DNA of 64,000 nt, taken from assembly GCA_964641415.1 (NCBI GenBank), contig CAZXMW010000002.1, forward strand, positions 1-64,000, written 5' to 3'. The position numbers were made by a program, and so were the translations under genes. The DNA is from JAHECW01 sp964641415 (GTDB lineage: Bacteria; Acidobacteriota; Thermoanaerobaculia; Thermoanaerobaculales; Sulfomarinibacteraceae). The notes under the pieces are model-generated. The model searched no databases and was not told where the DNA came from. It saw nothing but the letters and a program-made list of their open reading frames with translations. Below are positions 42,347 to 52,094 of the stretch, piece by piece. The stretch's first letter is position 1; every line of letters begins with the position of its first letter.

Positions 42347-44764
42347 TCACGATGGGTTCGGCGAATCGTCGTTGAGCGCGTGGGTGGCGTCGACCTCGGC
42401 GAAATGGTCCTTGGACACCAGAACTTCGCGGCCTTTCGAGCCTGCCAATGGTCCCACGATACCCTCTCTCTCCATCATATCCAAGAGTCGAGCCGATCGG
42501 GTATAGCCGAGGTGGAGCCGACGCTGGATATATGACGCCGAGGCCTTGCGGGTCTCGACAACGAGCCGGGCCGCGGTGTCGTACATCGGGTCGGTGAGCT
42601 CCTCGAGGTCGTCCACCGTGGTCGCCCGATTGTTTTTGCCCTTGACGTCGCCGCCGAGCGGCTGGTGGGTGAGCACCTGTCGCTGGTACTCGGGCTTGCC
42701 GAAACGCTTTGCGTAGCGGACCACGGTGGCGATTTCCTTCTCGGTGACCAGCGGACCGTGCAGCCGGAGCAGGGCCGACGTTCCGGGCGGCAGGTAGAGC
42801 ATGTCGCCCCGTCCGATCAGGTGCTCGGCGCCGATCGCGTCCAGAATGGTCCGGGAGTCGAACTTGGAGCGCACCTTGTATGCCATCCGACACGGGAAGT
42901 TGGCTTTGATGATGCCGGTCAGAACGTCGACCGACGGCCGCTGGGTGGCGCAGATCAGGTGAACGCCGACCGCGCGGGCCTTTTGCGCGAGCCGGGTGAT
43001 GGACTCCTCGACCGCCCGAGACGACGTCATCATGAGGTCGGCGAGCTCGTCGATGATGATCACGATGTACGGCAACCGTTCGAGGTCGACCGCTTCGTCG
43101 TCGTCACCGGCGAGCTGTTGCTGCGCCCGTTTGAGCTGGACCGGATCCGACACGAGTTGGTTGTGCTGCTCGAGATTGCGGACCCCCAGGGCCGCCAGGC
43201 GCCGGTAGCGGTTGTCCATCTCGGCGACCGCCCAACCCAGCGCGCTCGCCGCCTTCTTGGGATCCGAGATAATCGGCGTCAGCAGGTGGGGGATGTCCGA
43301 GTAGACCCCGAGCTCGACCATTTTCGGATCGACGAGGATGAACTTGACCTCATCCGGCTTCGCTTTGTACAGGATCGACATGATCATGGCGTTGATGCCC
43401 ACCGACTTGCCCGAGCCGGTGAAGCCGCCCATCAGCAGATGCGGCATCCGGGCCAGATCGGAGACGAAGGGCTTGCCTCGGATGTCGACGCCGAGGGCCA
43501 GCGTGAGGAGCGACTGTGCGCGCTGGAACTCGGTCGACTCGACGACCTGCCGCAGCCGGATGATCTCGGGATCCGGGCTCGGAACCTCGATGCCGACGGT
43601 GGCTCGGCCTGGAACGCGCTCGATTCGCACCGACTCGGTGCGCAGGGCGAGTGCGAGATCCTCAGCCAGGTTCTGCACCGCCGAGATCTTGACGCCGGAG
43701 TCGAGACGAAACTCATAGGTCGTGATGACCGGACCGGTCCGGATGTTGGTCACCTCGCCGCGGACGCGAAACTCCTGACACTTGTTGGTGATCAGCTTGG
43801 AGAGCTCGATGAGTGCCGCCGAGTCGCGCTCCGGAGCGCTGTCGGCGGTCTCGAGGAAGCTGATCTTGGGCAGATCGTAGACCTCGAGATCCTCGATGAA
43901 CTCGAACTCCTCCTGAACAACGGGCTTCTTCGCCGCCGGTTTTCGCTTCGCTGCCGCTGCCCCTTCCCGAGCGGAGGTCTTCGGCGACGAGGGCTCGACA
44001 TCGGCGGTCTCGTCGGCGCCGCCCTGCGTTCCGCTCGCGCCTGCCAGCCGGCGCTGGATCCGGAACCGGCCCTTTCCCTCGACCTCCTTGATGGTGAGCG
44101 ATCCCCGGTAACTCTCGTCGCTCTCGAGACGCCGAACCTGACGCTCGAGGACGCGGCGCCGGTTGCGGCGCTCCTCGACCTCGCGGCGTCGTTGGGCCAC
44201 GGCCTCCCGGCGCCTGGACCAACGGCCCTCGAGGCCTCGGATCACGCCCTCGGTCGCGGCGCCGACCGACACCCCGGAAACCAGCACGACGCCGAGCACG
44301 ACCAGAAAACCGAGCACCACGAGTCTCCCGACCGGACCGACGAAGGCGCCGAGCAGCTCGGTCTCTGCGTGGCCGACCAGACCTCCGCACGAGATCCGTC
44401 CGTCTTGAAACGGCAGGTCGGAGCAGACCAGCGCCGCGATCCCCGGCAGCCCGAGGATGGTCAGCGACCAACCGGCTGCTGCCACCTTCGGGTGCTCGAG
44501 ACCGCTGCCGCGGAGCATCCTCCAGCCGTAGACGACCCCCACCGGCGGCAGCAACAGGGCCGTGATCCCGAGCAGCCCGTAGAGCACGGCGGACAGCGCG
44601 GCGCCGAGCGGACCGACCAGGTTGACCGGCCCGTCTCTCAGGGTCGACGCGTGGAGCGGGCTCGGGTCGAGCGGCGAGTGTGACAGCAGCGCCACGGCGA
44701 TCAGAATCGACCCGAACACCAGCCCGACGGCGGTCATCTCGGCAATCAAACGCTCCCGGCTCAT
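42347..44764 (-). CDS. ftsK: DNA translocase FtsK/SpoIIIE
   Basis: Septal ATPase that moves chromosome ends during division. 805 residues: four or five N-terminal membrane segments (to about 180), a charged linker (~200-330, RRREAVAQRRREVEERRNRRR), then the alpha/beta motor with GFTGSGKSVGINAM (Walker A), ILVDPKMVELGVYSDIPHL, VIIIDELADLMM (Walker B), and a C-terminal gamma winged helix (SASYIQRRLHLGYTRSARLLDMMEREGIVGP). ATG 44764 overlaps the uppP stop in ATGA, so the genes are coupled. The linker is short, closer to SpoIIIE/SftA than to E. coli FtsK. Confidence 0.95.
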   Translation of the reverse strand: MSRERLIAEMTAVGLVFGSILIAVALLSHSPLDPSPLHASTLRDGPVNLVGPLGAALSAVLYGLLGITALLLPPVGVVYGWRMLRGSGLEHPKVAAAGWSLTILGLPGIAALVCSDLPFQDGRISCGGLVGHAETELLGAFVGPVGRLVVLGFLVVLGVVLVSGVSVGAATEGVIRGLEGRWSRRREAVAQRRREVEERRNRRRVLERQVRRLESDESYRGSLTIKEVEGKGRFRIQRRLAGASGTQGGADETADVEPSSPKTSAREGAAAAKRKPAAKKPVVQEEFEFIEDLEVYDLPKISFLETADSAPERDSAALIELSKLITNKCQEFRVRGEVTNIRTGPVITTYEFRLDSGVKISAVQNLAEDLALALRTESVRIERVPGRATVGIEVPSPDPEIIRLRQVVESTEFQRAQSLLTLALGVDIRGKPFVSDLARMPHLLMGGFTGSGKSVGINAMIMSILYKAKPDEVKFILVDPKMVELGVYSDIPHLLTPIISDPKKAASALGWAVAEMDNRYRRLAALGVRNLEQHNQLVSDPVQLKRAQQQLAGDDDEAVDLERLPYIVIIIDELADLMMTSSRAVEESITRLAQKARAVGVHLICATQRPSVDVLTGIIKANFPCRMAYKVRSKFDSRTILDAIGAEHLIGRGDMLYLPPGTSALLRLHGPLVTEKEIATVVRYAKRFGKPEYQRQVLTHQPLGGDVKGKNNRATTVDDLEELTDPMYDTAARLVVETRKASASYIQRRLHLGYTRSARLLDMMEREGIVGPLAGSKGREVLVSKDHFAEVDATHALNDDSPNPS

Positions 44765-45549
44765 CCGTGTCCCCAGCTGACCAGCACCACCAGCAGTCCG
44801 ACCGGCAGGCAGTACCATGAGAAGCGGTGGAACATGCGGCTCGTCAACATCGAAATCACGACCTTCAGCGCGACCAGACCGGACACCGCCGCGGCGGCGG
44901 CGCCGACCAGGCAGGCGGCCCAGTAGCCGGCGCCGACGGCAGCCAGGGCGTGGCGCTCGTCGATGAGCTCGAGCACGGCGACACCGGCGATGGCAGGAAC
45001 CCCGAGCAGAAATGAGAACCGGGCCGCCCACGTCCGGTCGAGCCCGCTGCCGAGCGCCGCCGTGATGGTCAAACCGGACCGCGACAGCCCGGGAAAGACG
45101 GCAAGCCCCTGGACGAGACCGATGACCGCGGCCTGCCGCCAGCCGGTGGACCGTTCATCGGTTCCCGCACCGGGCAGCCATCGGGTCGCCGCGACGACAC
45201 CGCCGGTCACCACCAGCGCGACACCGACCCACATCGGACGTACGAAGGCGGCCTCGGCCACACCCTTGATCGGGAAGGCGACCACCGCGGTGGCCCCGGT
45301 TCCGACCAGGAGCAGGCCGATCAAGCGACGACCGGCGGCCGTCCCCAGCCAGTGACCGATCTCTCGCCGTTCGTACCAGACCACGGCGCTGGCGGTGCCG
45401 ACGTGAAGCATGGCATCGAACACCACACCGGGCTGGTGGAACCCGGGCACCAGCAGCTGGGCGAGCGCCAGATGGCCCGACGATGACACCGGAAGAAACT
45501 CGGTGAGCCCCTGGAGCAGACCGAGCATCACCGCCAGCCCGAGGCTCAT
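44761..45549 (-). CDS. uppP: Undecaprenyl-diphosphatase UppP (BacA)
   Basis: Recycles the lipid carrier of peptidoglycan and polysaccharide synthesis. 262 residues, about eight membrane segments, with the two catalytic regions GLLQGLTEFLPVSSSGHL and VFPGLSRSGLTITAALG. ATG 45549 is preferred (GAGG five bases upstream) over GTG 45555. First gene of the uppP-ftsK-106 aa string; overlaps ftsK by four bases. Confidence 0.95.
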   Translation of the reverse strand: MSLGLAVMLGLLQGLTEFLPVSSSGHLALAQLLVPGFHQPGVVFDAMLHVGTASAVVWYERREIGHWLGTAAGRRLIGLLLVGTGATAVVAFPIKGVAEAAFVRPMWVGVALVVTGGVVAATRWLPGAGTDERSTGWRQAAVIGLVQGLAVFPGLSRSGLTITAALGSGLDRTWAARFSFLLGVPAIAGVAVLELIDERHALAAVGAGYWAACLVGAAAAAVSGLVALKVVISMLTSRMFHRFSWYCLPVGLLVVLVSWGHG

Positions 45550-45776
45550 GGGCACCTCGCGTGCACCGCCACCGCATCACCTGAAAAAAGCGTCGAGAAA
45601 CTCTGCATCTCCAACGGATCGTATCATTTCACGAACGTCTTTGGCGGCTCCCCGGCAACTCCGATCAGCGACCTCGAACCCTGATCGTGTCGGATTCTCC
45701 ACCACAGAGTCAGAGAGGACGTCTGGGTCCCAAAGCGCGCTGCCCTGTCAGAGACGAGCCGTCGTTTTCGACGGCA
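45550..45776. other. Gene-free region with CACAGAG words
   Basis: 227 bases between uppP and the inverted repeat at 45777. A CCACCACAGAGTCAGAGAGG stretch near 45700 and CCTGTCAGAGACGAG near 45745 match the arm words of the CTCTGTG family, so the whole gap may be decayed repeat. No gene or clear promoter identified, although the uppP promoter should lie here. Confidence 0.45.
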
Positions 45777-45865
45777 TGTGAAACCGCAGAGAGCACAAAT
45801 ACAGGCGCAAGGCGATCGGCACCATCGCGGTCTGCGCTCTGTGTCGATGTGCCTCTGTGGTGAAA
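45777..45865. repeat. CTCTGTG-arm inverted repeat, copy 2
   Basis: Left arm TGTGAAACCGCAGAGAGCAC (45777 on) and right arm TGCGCTCTGTGTCG...GCCTCTGTGGTGAAA (45833-45865) are near-complementary; CCATCGC occurs between them at 45822. It ends 18 bases before the ksgA stop. Confidence 0.7.
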
Positions 45866-45883
45866 AACCACGACCCTCGAATT

Positions 45884-46657
45884 CTATTCGTGGGCCACAA
45901 CCGCGGCGAGGCGCAGCCAATCAACGAGCCCAAGCTCGCCGGGGCGGATTCTGGGGTTGAGGCCGGCGCGCTCGATGAGCTTGTCGGTGACGCCTCCGCC
46001 GAGGGCGTTGGGCAGCATCTTCCGCGGCCGTGTCAGCGCCCTGCCGGCGAGCCCGAGCGCCCGGTCCAGCTGCTCGGGATCCGCCTGAGGAGCTCTCGGG
46101 GCCGCCACGATGACCGCGGACGTCACCTTGGGCACCGGCCGAAAGGCCCGAGAATGCACCTTGAAGGCGATTCGAGCATCGGCCCAGGCGGCCCGCTCGA
46201 GCGCCATGAGACCGTGGTTTCCGTCCCCCGGCCGGGCGACCACGCGCTCGGCGACCTCGAGCTGGAGCATCACGACCAGGCGGGTGAAAAGGTCGTGTCT
46301 CGGCATCAGGCGGCGGAGGATGGCCGTCCCCACCGAGTACGGCAGGTTCGAGGCCACCTGCCATGGCGCCTCGTCGCCCGCCGCCGCATCCAGCGGAACG
46401 GTGACCCCGTCTGCCTGCACAACCTCGAGACCGCGCTCACCGAACCGCTCCTCGAGCGGCCCGACGAGCACCTCGTCGACCTCCAACGCACGGACCCGTT
46501 GAAAACGGTCGAGCAGGGGCTCGGTGAGCGCACCGCGGCCCGGCCCGATCTCGAGCACCCGCGGCGGATCGTCGTCGAGCAGCCCGACGATCCGGCGGGC
46601 GATGCACGGGTCGATGAGGAAGTTCTGGCCAAAGCGTCGTTGTCGGCTGCGTGCCAC
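45884..46657 (-). CDS. rsmA: 16S rRNA dimethyladenosine transferase KsgA
   Basis: Dimethylates two adjacent adenosines in helix 45 of 16S rRNA. 257 residues: RFGQNFLIDPCIARRIV, AdoMet motif I LEIGPGRGALTEPLL, NLPYSVGTAILRR (catalytic NLPY), LQLEVAERVVARPG and FRPVPKVTSAVI. The C-terminal helical domain is complete. Downstream of trpA by about 70 bases, same strand; may be read through from the trp operon. Confidence 0.95.
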   Translation of the reverse strand: MARSRQRRFGQNFLIDPCIARRIVGLLDDDPPRVLEIGPGRGALTEPLLDRFQRVRALEVDEVLVGPLEERFGERGLEVVQADGVTVPLDAAAGDEAPWQVASNLPYSVGTAILRRLMPRHDLFTRLVVMLQLEVAERVVARPGDGNHGLMALERAAWADARIAFKVHSRAFRPVPKVTSAVIVAAPRAPQADPEQLDRALGLAGRALTRPRKMLPNALGGGVTDKLIERAGLNPRIRPGELGLVDWLRLAAVVAHE

Positions 46658-46728
46658 GATCGTGCAGGTTCAATTCCGACCGTGGAATCTGGCGATTCCC
46701 CGGCTCGAAATTGAAAATGAAGAGAAGG

Positions 46729-47535
46729 TCATCGGTCGCTTCGCTTGCAGGCCTGCGCCAGTGGTGCGGCGAAGGCCTCGACCCGAGCGGCCAGTCGGTC
46801 CGTGTTGCCTTCGTCTGCAATCTGGTTGACGATGGCGGAGCCGACGACGACGCCGTCGGCGATGGTCGCCACCGACGCCACCTGCTCAGCTGTCGAGATC
46901 CCGAAGCCCACCGCCACCGGCAATCGAGAGGCCTTGCGGGCAGCGGCGACGTTGGCCTCGAGTTCCCGGTCGAGCTCGCCGCGGGCGCCGGTGACGCCGG
47001 TCCGCGAAACCAGGTAGAGAAAGCCGCTGCCGATCTTCGCCGCGGCCTTCATCCGCGACCGGGTCGAGGTCGGGGTGACCAGCATGATGGCGTCGAGACG
47101 GGCCGCCTTGAGCGACGCCCGGAACCGGCCCATCTCCTCGGCCGGAACGTCCGTGAAAAGGACTCCGTCGACGCCTGCCGCCGATGCGTGCTCGGCGAAC
47201 CGCTCGATGCCGTGGCGCACCACGGGGTTGGCATAGGTAAAGAGGACGATCGCAAGCTCGGTGCGGTCACGGATCTCTCGCACGACCTCCAGAACTCCGG
47301 CGAGCGAAGTCTTGACCGCAAGCGCCCTCTCGGCGGCGCGCTGGTTGGTCGGACCGTCGGCGATCGGGTCGGAGAACGGCACTCCGAGCTCGAGCACGCC
47401 CGCCCCGGCACGTTCCAGGGCCGACGCGATCTCGAGGGTCCGCTCGAGGTTGGGGTCTCCGGCCGTGACGTAGGGCACGAAGACCGCCCGTCGGTCGCGC
47501 CTCGCCGACTTGAAAATCCTCTCAATCCGGCTCAC
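46729..47535 (-). CDS. trpA: Tryptophan synthase alpha chain
   Basis: Cleaves indole-3-glycerol phosphate to indole, which passes to TrpB. 268 residues: FVPYVTAGDPNLERTLEIA, GVLELGVPFSDPIADGP (catalytic Glu and Asp), GFLYLVSRTGVTGARGE, VAVGFGIST. Starts at GTG 47535 in a GTGA overlap with the trpB stop. Last gene of the trp operon. Confidence 0.95.
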   Translation of the reverse strand: MSRIERIFKSARRDRRAVFVPYVTAGDPNLERTLEIASALERAGAGVLELGVPFSDPIADGPTNQRAAERALAVKTSLAGVLEVVREIRDRTELAIVLFTYANPVVRHGIERFAEHASAAGVDGVLFTDVPAEEMGRFRASLKAARLDAIMLVTPTSTRSRMKAAAKIGSGFLYLVSRTGVTGARGELDRELEANVAAARKASRLPVAVGFGISTAEQVASVATIADGVVVGSAIVNQIADEGNTDRLAARVEAFAAPLAQACKRSDR

Positions 47536-48728
47536 GACTCCCGCCTTTCGATCCTGGACACCTCCTCCAGGTCTTTGTCGCCGCGGCCCGACAGGTTGAC
47601 CACGATGTTGGCATCGAGAGGCATTTTCGCCGCGATCCTGGCCGCCTCGGCAATGGCGTGTGCGGTCTCCAGCGCCGGCACGATGCCCTCGGTCTCGGAC
47701 AGCAGGTGGAAGGCCTCGAGGGCCTCGCCGTCGTCCACGGTGGTGTAGCTGACCCGCTCCAGGTCCCGCCAGTTGGCGTGTTCGGGGCCGACCGCCGGGT
47801 AGTCGAGCCCCGCAGACACCGAATGGGTCGCCACGATCTGACCGTCGTCGTCCTGCAAAACCTGGGTCCGCGTGCCGTGCAGGACCCCCGGAGCGCCACC
47901 GCCGGCGAACCTGGCAGCGTGGTCGCCCGCGCCCGGGCCGCGGCCGCCCGCCTCGACCCCGACCAGCCGGACCCCGCTGTGAGGAATGAACGCCGAGAAG
48001 ATTCCGGCTGCGTTGGAGCCGCCCCCGACACACGCGATCACCGCGTCGGGCAGACCGCCGGCCGCGCGCCGGAACTGGACCAGGGTCTCCCGGCCGATGA
48101 CCGACTGGAAATCACGGACGATCATCGGATAGGGGTGGGGGCCGAGCACCGAGCCGAGGATGTAATGGGTGGTCCGGACGTTGGTCACCCAATCGCGCAG
48201 CGCCTCGTTGATGGCGTCCTTGAGGGTCTGCGAGCCGCCGGCGACGGACACTACTTCGGCGCCGGCAAGGCCCATCCGGTAGACATTGGGCTGCTGCCGG
48301 CGCATGTCCTCTGCGCCCATGTAGACCCGGCACTCGAGGCCGAACAGGGCGGCGGCGGTCGCCGTCGCCACTCCGTGTTGTCCGGCGCCGGTCTCGGCGA
48401 TCACTCTGCGCTTACCCATCTTGCAGGCGAGCAGGGTCTGACCGATGGCGTTGTTGATCTTGTGCGCGCCGGTGTGGCAGAGGTCTTCACGTTTGAACCA
48501 GATTCGCGCCCCGCCGAGCCGTGCCGACAGTCGGCGAGCCTGGTAGAGGGGCGTCGGCCGACCGACGTAATGCTCGAGAAGCTCGTCAAGGCGGGCGTTG
48601 AAGGAGCGGTCGCGCACCGCCGCGCGGTACGCTCGCTCGAGCTCGTCGAGCGGCGCCATGAGGGTTTCAGGGACGAAACGTCCGCCCCACTCTCCGAAGT
48701 AGCCGTTACGATCCGGAAAAGTCTTCAT
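47532..48728 (-). CDS. trpB: Tryptophan synthase beta chain
   Basis: PLP enzyme joining indole and serine to tryptophan. 398 residues, TrpB1 type: FGEWGGRFVPETLMAPL, KREDLCHTGAHKINNA with the PLP Lys, AETGAGQHGVATATAAA, CVGGGSNAAGIF and SGRGDKDL. ATG 48728 overlaps the trpF stop in ATGA. Coupled to trpA as in most operons that encode the alpha2beta2 complex. Confidence 0.96.
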   Translation of the reverse strand: MKTFPDRNGYFGEWGGRFVPETLMAPLDELERAYRAAVRDRSFNARLDELLEHYVGRPTPLYQARRLSARLGGARIWFKREDLCHTGAHKINNAIGQTLLACKMGKRRVIAETGAGQHGVATATAAALFGLECRVYMGAEDMRRQQPNVYRMGLAGAEVVSVAGGSQTLKDAINEALRDWVTNVRTTHYILGSVLGPHPYPMIVRDFQSVIGRETLVQFRRAAGGLPDAVIACVGGGSNAAGIFSAFIPHSGVRLVGVEAGGRGPGAGDHAARFAGGGAPGVLHGTRTQVLQDDDGQIVATHSVSAGLDYPAVGPEHANWRDLERVSYTTVDDGEALEAFHLLSETEGIVPALETAHAIAEAARIAAKMPLDANIVVNLSGRGDKDLEEVSRIERRES

Positions 48729-49342
48729 GATCGGTTCACCGCCGCAGATTCTACCGCGTCGCGGGCTGCCGCCACGAACGACCCGATCCGCGCGTGGTGC
48801 TTGACGCCCGGAGCGCGTTCGACCCCGCTCGAAACATCGACCAGCGCAGGCCGCACGGCGAGCACGGCGTCGGCGACGGTTTCCGGCGTCAACCCCCCCG
48901 CGATGCCGACCCACAACCCGACGGGACGGGGCGCGAGCGAGTGCCAGTCGAACGCGAGACCGTCGCCGGCGCCGGGATCGAGCAGCGGCAGACAGCGACC
49001 GGCTAACATGGCCGACCGGCGCCACGGGTCGACGGCGTCGGGACGCACGCGACGCAGAGTCTCCGGACCCAGAGAGTCGAGCCAGTCGTCGGGCTCGTCG
49101 CCGTGGAGCTGGACCCGGTCGAGACCGAGCAGATCGCGCACCGCGATGATGCCGGTATAATCCTGGTCGCGAAACACGCCGACGGTCTCGGCGCCCTGGA
49201 GATCCCGAATCCAGACCGCCGTCGACGGATCGACGAAGCGAGGGGTGCCCGGAACGAAGACGAAGCCGAGCAGATCGGCCCCCGCCTCGATGGCGGCCTC
49301 CGCATCGCCCGGTCGGGTCAGACCGCAGATCTTCACGAGCAT
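48725..49342 (-). CDS. trpF: Phosphoribosylanthranilate isomerase
   Basis: Amadori rearrangement, third step from anthranilate. 205 residues: MLVKICGLTRPGDAEAAIEAG with catalytic Cys, DLLGFVFVPGTPRF, VQLHGDE, and AGGLTPETVADAV plus VDVSSGVERAPGVK with phosphate-binding residues. A separate gene, not fused to trpC. Overlaps trpB by four bases. The 96-base gap to trpC holds a heptad array. Confidence 0.95.
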   Translation of the reverse strand: MLVKICGLTRPGDAEAAIEAGADLLGFVFVPGTPRFVDPSTAVWIRDLQGAETVGVFRDQDYTGIIAVRDLLGLDRVQLHGDEPDDWLDSLGPETLRRVRPDAVDPWRRSAMLAGRCLPLLDPGAGDGLAFDWHSLAPRPVGLWVGIAGGLTPETVADAVLAVRPALVDVSSGVERAPGVKHHARIGSFVAAARDAVESAAVNRS

Positions 49343-49417
49343 CCGGCGTCACCGTTCATGGCGAGTGAGTCGTAAACGGTGATCCGCACATCGTGAGTCG
49401 GGCAGGTTGGACGTACG

Positions 49418-49447
49418 TCATTCATCATTCATCATTCATCATTCATG
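49418..49447. repeat. TCATTCA heptad array at the trpC stop
   Basis: Four tandem 7-base units (TCATTCA on the plus strand, TGAATGA on the trp-coding strand). The trpC stop TGA and last codons (Asn-His-Glu) lie inside it. Each unit carries TGA on the coding strand, so every frame is closed within 21 bases. Confidence 0.8.
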
Positions 49448-50243
49448 ATTCCAGTACACTTCAACGTCGGCATCTGCGCCGCGAAGCCGACGAAGGGCGC
49501 GCTCCGGATCCTCGGCGCGAACCAGGTGCTCACCGATCAGAAAGGCATCGTAGCCCGCCGCTGCAAGACGTCGGATGTCGTCGAGTCGGCTGATCCCGCT
49601 CTCGGCGACCCGAACGCCACCCGCCGGCAGCCGCGTGGCCATCGCCTCGACGCGGTCGAGCCGGGTTTCAAAGGTTGCGAGATCGCGCGCGTTGACGCCG
49701 ATGATCTCGGCGCCTGCGGCCACGGAGGGTGCCGGATCCTCGTCGACGAAAACCTCGACCAGACCCTCCAAACCGAGCTCTCCCGCAGCGCCGAGCAGCT
49801 CCGCCAGACGGTCGCCCGGCAGGATCCGCTGGATGAGCAGCACAGCGTCGGCGCCGAGCAGAGCCGCTTCGCGGAGCTGTTGCTCGTCGACGATGAAGTC
49901 TTTTCGCAGTACCGGAAGATCGACCGCATCGCGCACCGCCGACAGCCACTCGGGCCGGCCCCGGAAGAAGTCGCGCTCCGTCACCACCGAGACCGCTGCG
50001 GCCCCGGCCGCCGCGTAACCCCGGGCCAGGCGGGCGGGGTCGAAGTCGGCGCGCAGCACTCCCGCCGACGGCGACGCCCGCTTGCACTCCGCGATGATCG
50101 ACGGCCCCCGGACCGTCAGAGCCGAGCGGAGGGACCGTCGCGGCCGCCGGTCGATCGCCTCGACCGCCGCATCGGCCGCGATCTCGGGCGCGGCGGCGAG
50201 CCGCTGCCGGGTCGCCTCGACGATCCGGTCGAGGACCGAGAAA

Positions 50244-50251
<8 letters not shown>
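49439..50251 (-). CDS. trpC: Indole-3-glycerol-phosphate synthase
   Basis: Ring closure to indole-3-glycerol phosphate. 270 residues: IIAECKRASPSAGVLRADFDP, VVTERDFFRGRPEWL, VLRKDFIVDEQQLREA, INARDL-type (GVNARDLATFE), VAESGISRLDDIRRL and FLIGEHLVRAEDP. The last codons run into the heptad array, so the C-terminus has been extended or trimmed by repeat sequence. Starts eight bases inside the trpD end. Confidence 0.95.
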
Positions 50252-51278
<1,027 letters not shown>

Positions 51279-51313
51279 TCCTGTTCTTCCGATCGGCTCA
51301 CGGCGCGCCGCGT

Positions 51314-51934
51314 TCAGCCGGGTTGCGAGGAATTGCAGCGATCGCTCCACTCGGAGCGCACGCCAACGCCTGCGAGAATCAAGAAGTTCGCGAGCAGCTG
51401 CATTCCCTCCGCGCTGAGGTAAGACTCGGGGTGGAACTGAACCGCGTGGTGCGGCCGCTTCCGGTCGCTCAGACCCATGACGAGCCCGTCATCGGTCCAG
51501 GCCGTCACGCACAGCCGATCCGGCACCGTGTCGCGATCGACAACCAGCGAGTGATACCGGGTGGCGGTGAAGGGGTCCGGCAGGCCGGCCATGACCCCGC
51601 CGCCGGCGTGCCGGATCTTTGAGGTCTTGCCGTGGACCGGCTCCGGCGCGCGCACCACCCGGCCGCCGTGGACCGCGGCCAAAGCCTGCATCCCGAGACA
51701 GATCCCGAGCAGGGGAATGTCGCCGGCGGCGGCGATCAGCTCCATGGTGATCCCGGCGTCCTGCGGCAGGCCGGGACCGGGCGAAACCACGATCGCCTCG
51801 GGCTCGAGGGCGAGAAGCTGAGCCGCGGTGGCGCCATCGTTGCGACACACCCGAGCGATCGTTCCCGAGATCTCGGCCAGCTCCTGAACCAGGTTGTAGG
51901 TGAAGCTGTCGTAGTTGTCGATCATCAGGATCAT
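51314..51934 (-). CDS. trpG: Anthranilate synthase glutamine amidotransferase component
   Basis: Class I amidotransferase feeding ammonia to TrpE; the same subunit often also serves aminodeoxychorismate synthase. 206 residues: MIDNYDSFTYNLVQEL, SPGPGLPQDAG, LLGICLGMQAL with catalytic Cys, RYHSLVVD and VQFHPESYLS. ATG 51934 is chosen; a GTG at 51946 adds four residues. Separated from trpE by 160 bases containing a heptad inverted repeat, unlike the tight spacing elsewhere in the operon. Confidence 0.94.
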   Translation of the reverse strand: MILMIDNYDSFTYNLVQELAEISGTIARVCRNDGATAAQLLALEPEAIVVSPGPGLPQDAGITMELIAAAGDIPLLGICLGMQALAAVHGGRVVRAPEPVHGKTSKIRHAGGGVMAGLPDPFTATRYHSLVVDRDTVPDRLCVTAWTDDGLVMGLSDRKRPHHAVQFHPESYLSAEGMQLLANFLILAGVGVRSEWSDRCNSSQPG

Positions 51935-51996
51935 GCTGCTCTTCACCCTCGCCAGCGGTGCGACCGGCTCGCGATCGTACCAAAATCGACCCAGTC

Positions 51997-52090
51997 AGTT
52001 TTTACTTTTGAGTTTTGAGTTGCCATCGCAAGTCGGCGGATGGTCGCGGAAGATGCTGCGATGGAACTCAAAACTATAAACTACGAACTT
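51997..52090. repeat. Heptad-arm inverted repeat, copy 3 (trpE-trpG gap)
   Basis: Left arm AGTTTTTACTTTTGAGTTTTG, then AGTTGCCATCGCA; 26-base loop; right arm TGCGATGGAACTCAAAACT, then ATAAACTACGAACTT. The central 19-20 bases of each arm are complementary apart from one extra G. Best-preserved copy of the family. Begins four bases after the trpE stop on the coding strand. Confidence 0.85.
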
Positions 52091-52094
52091 ATGG

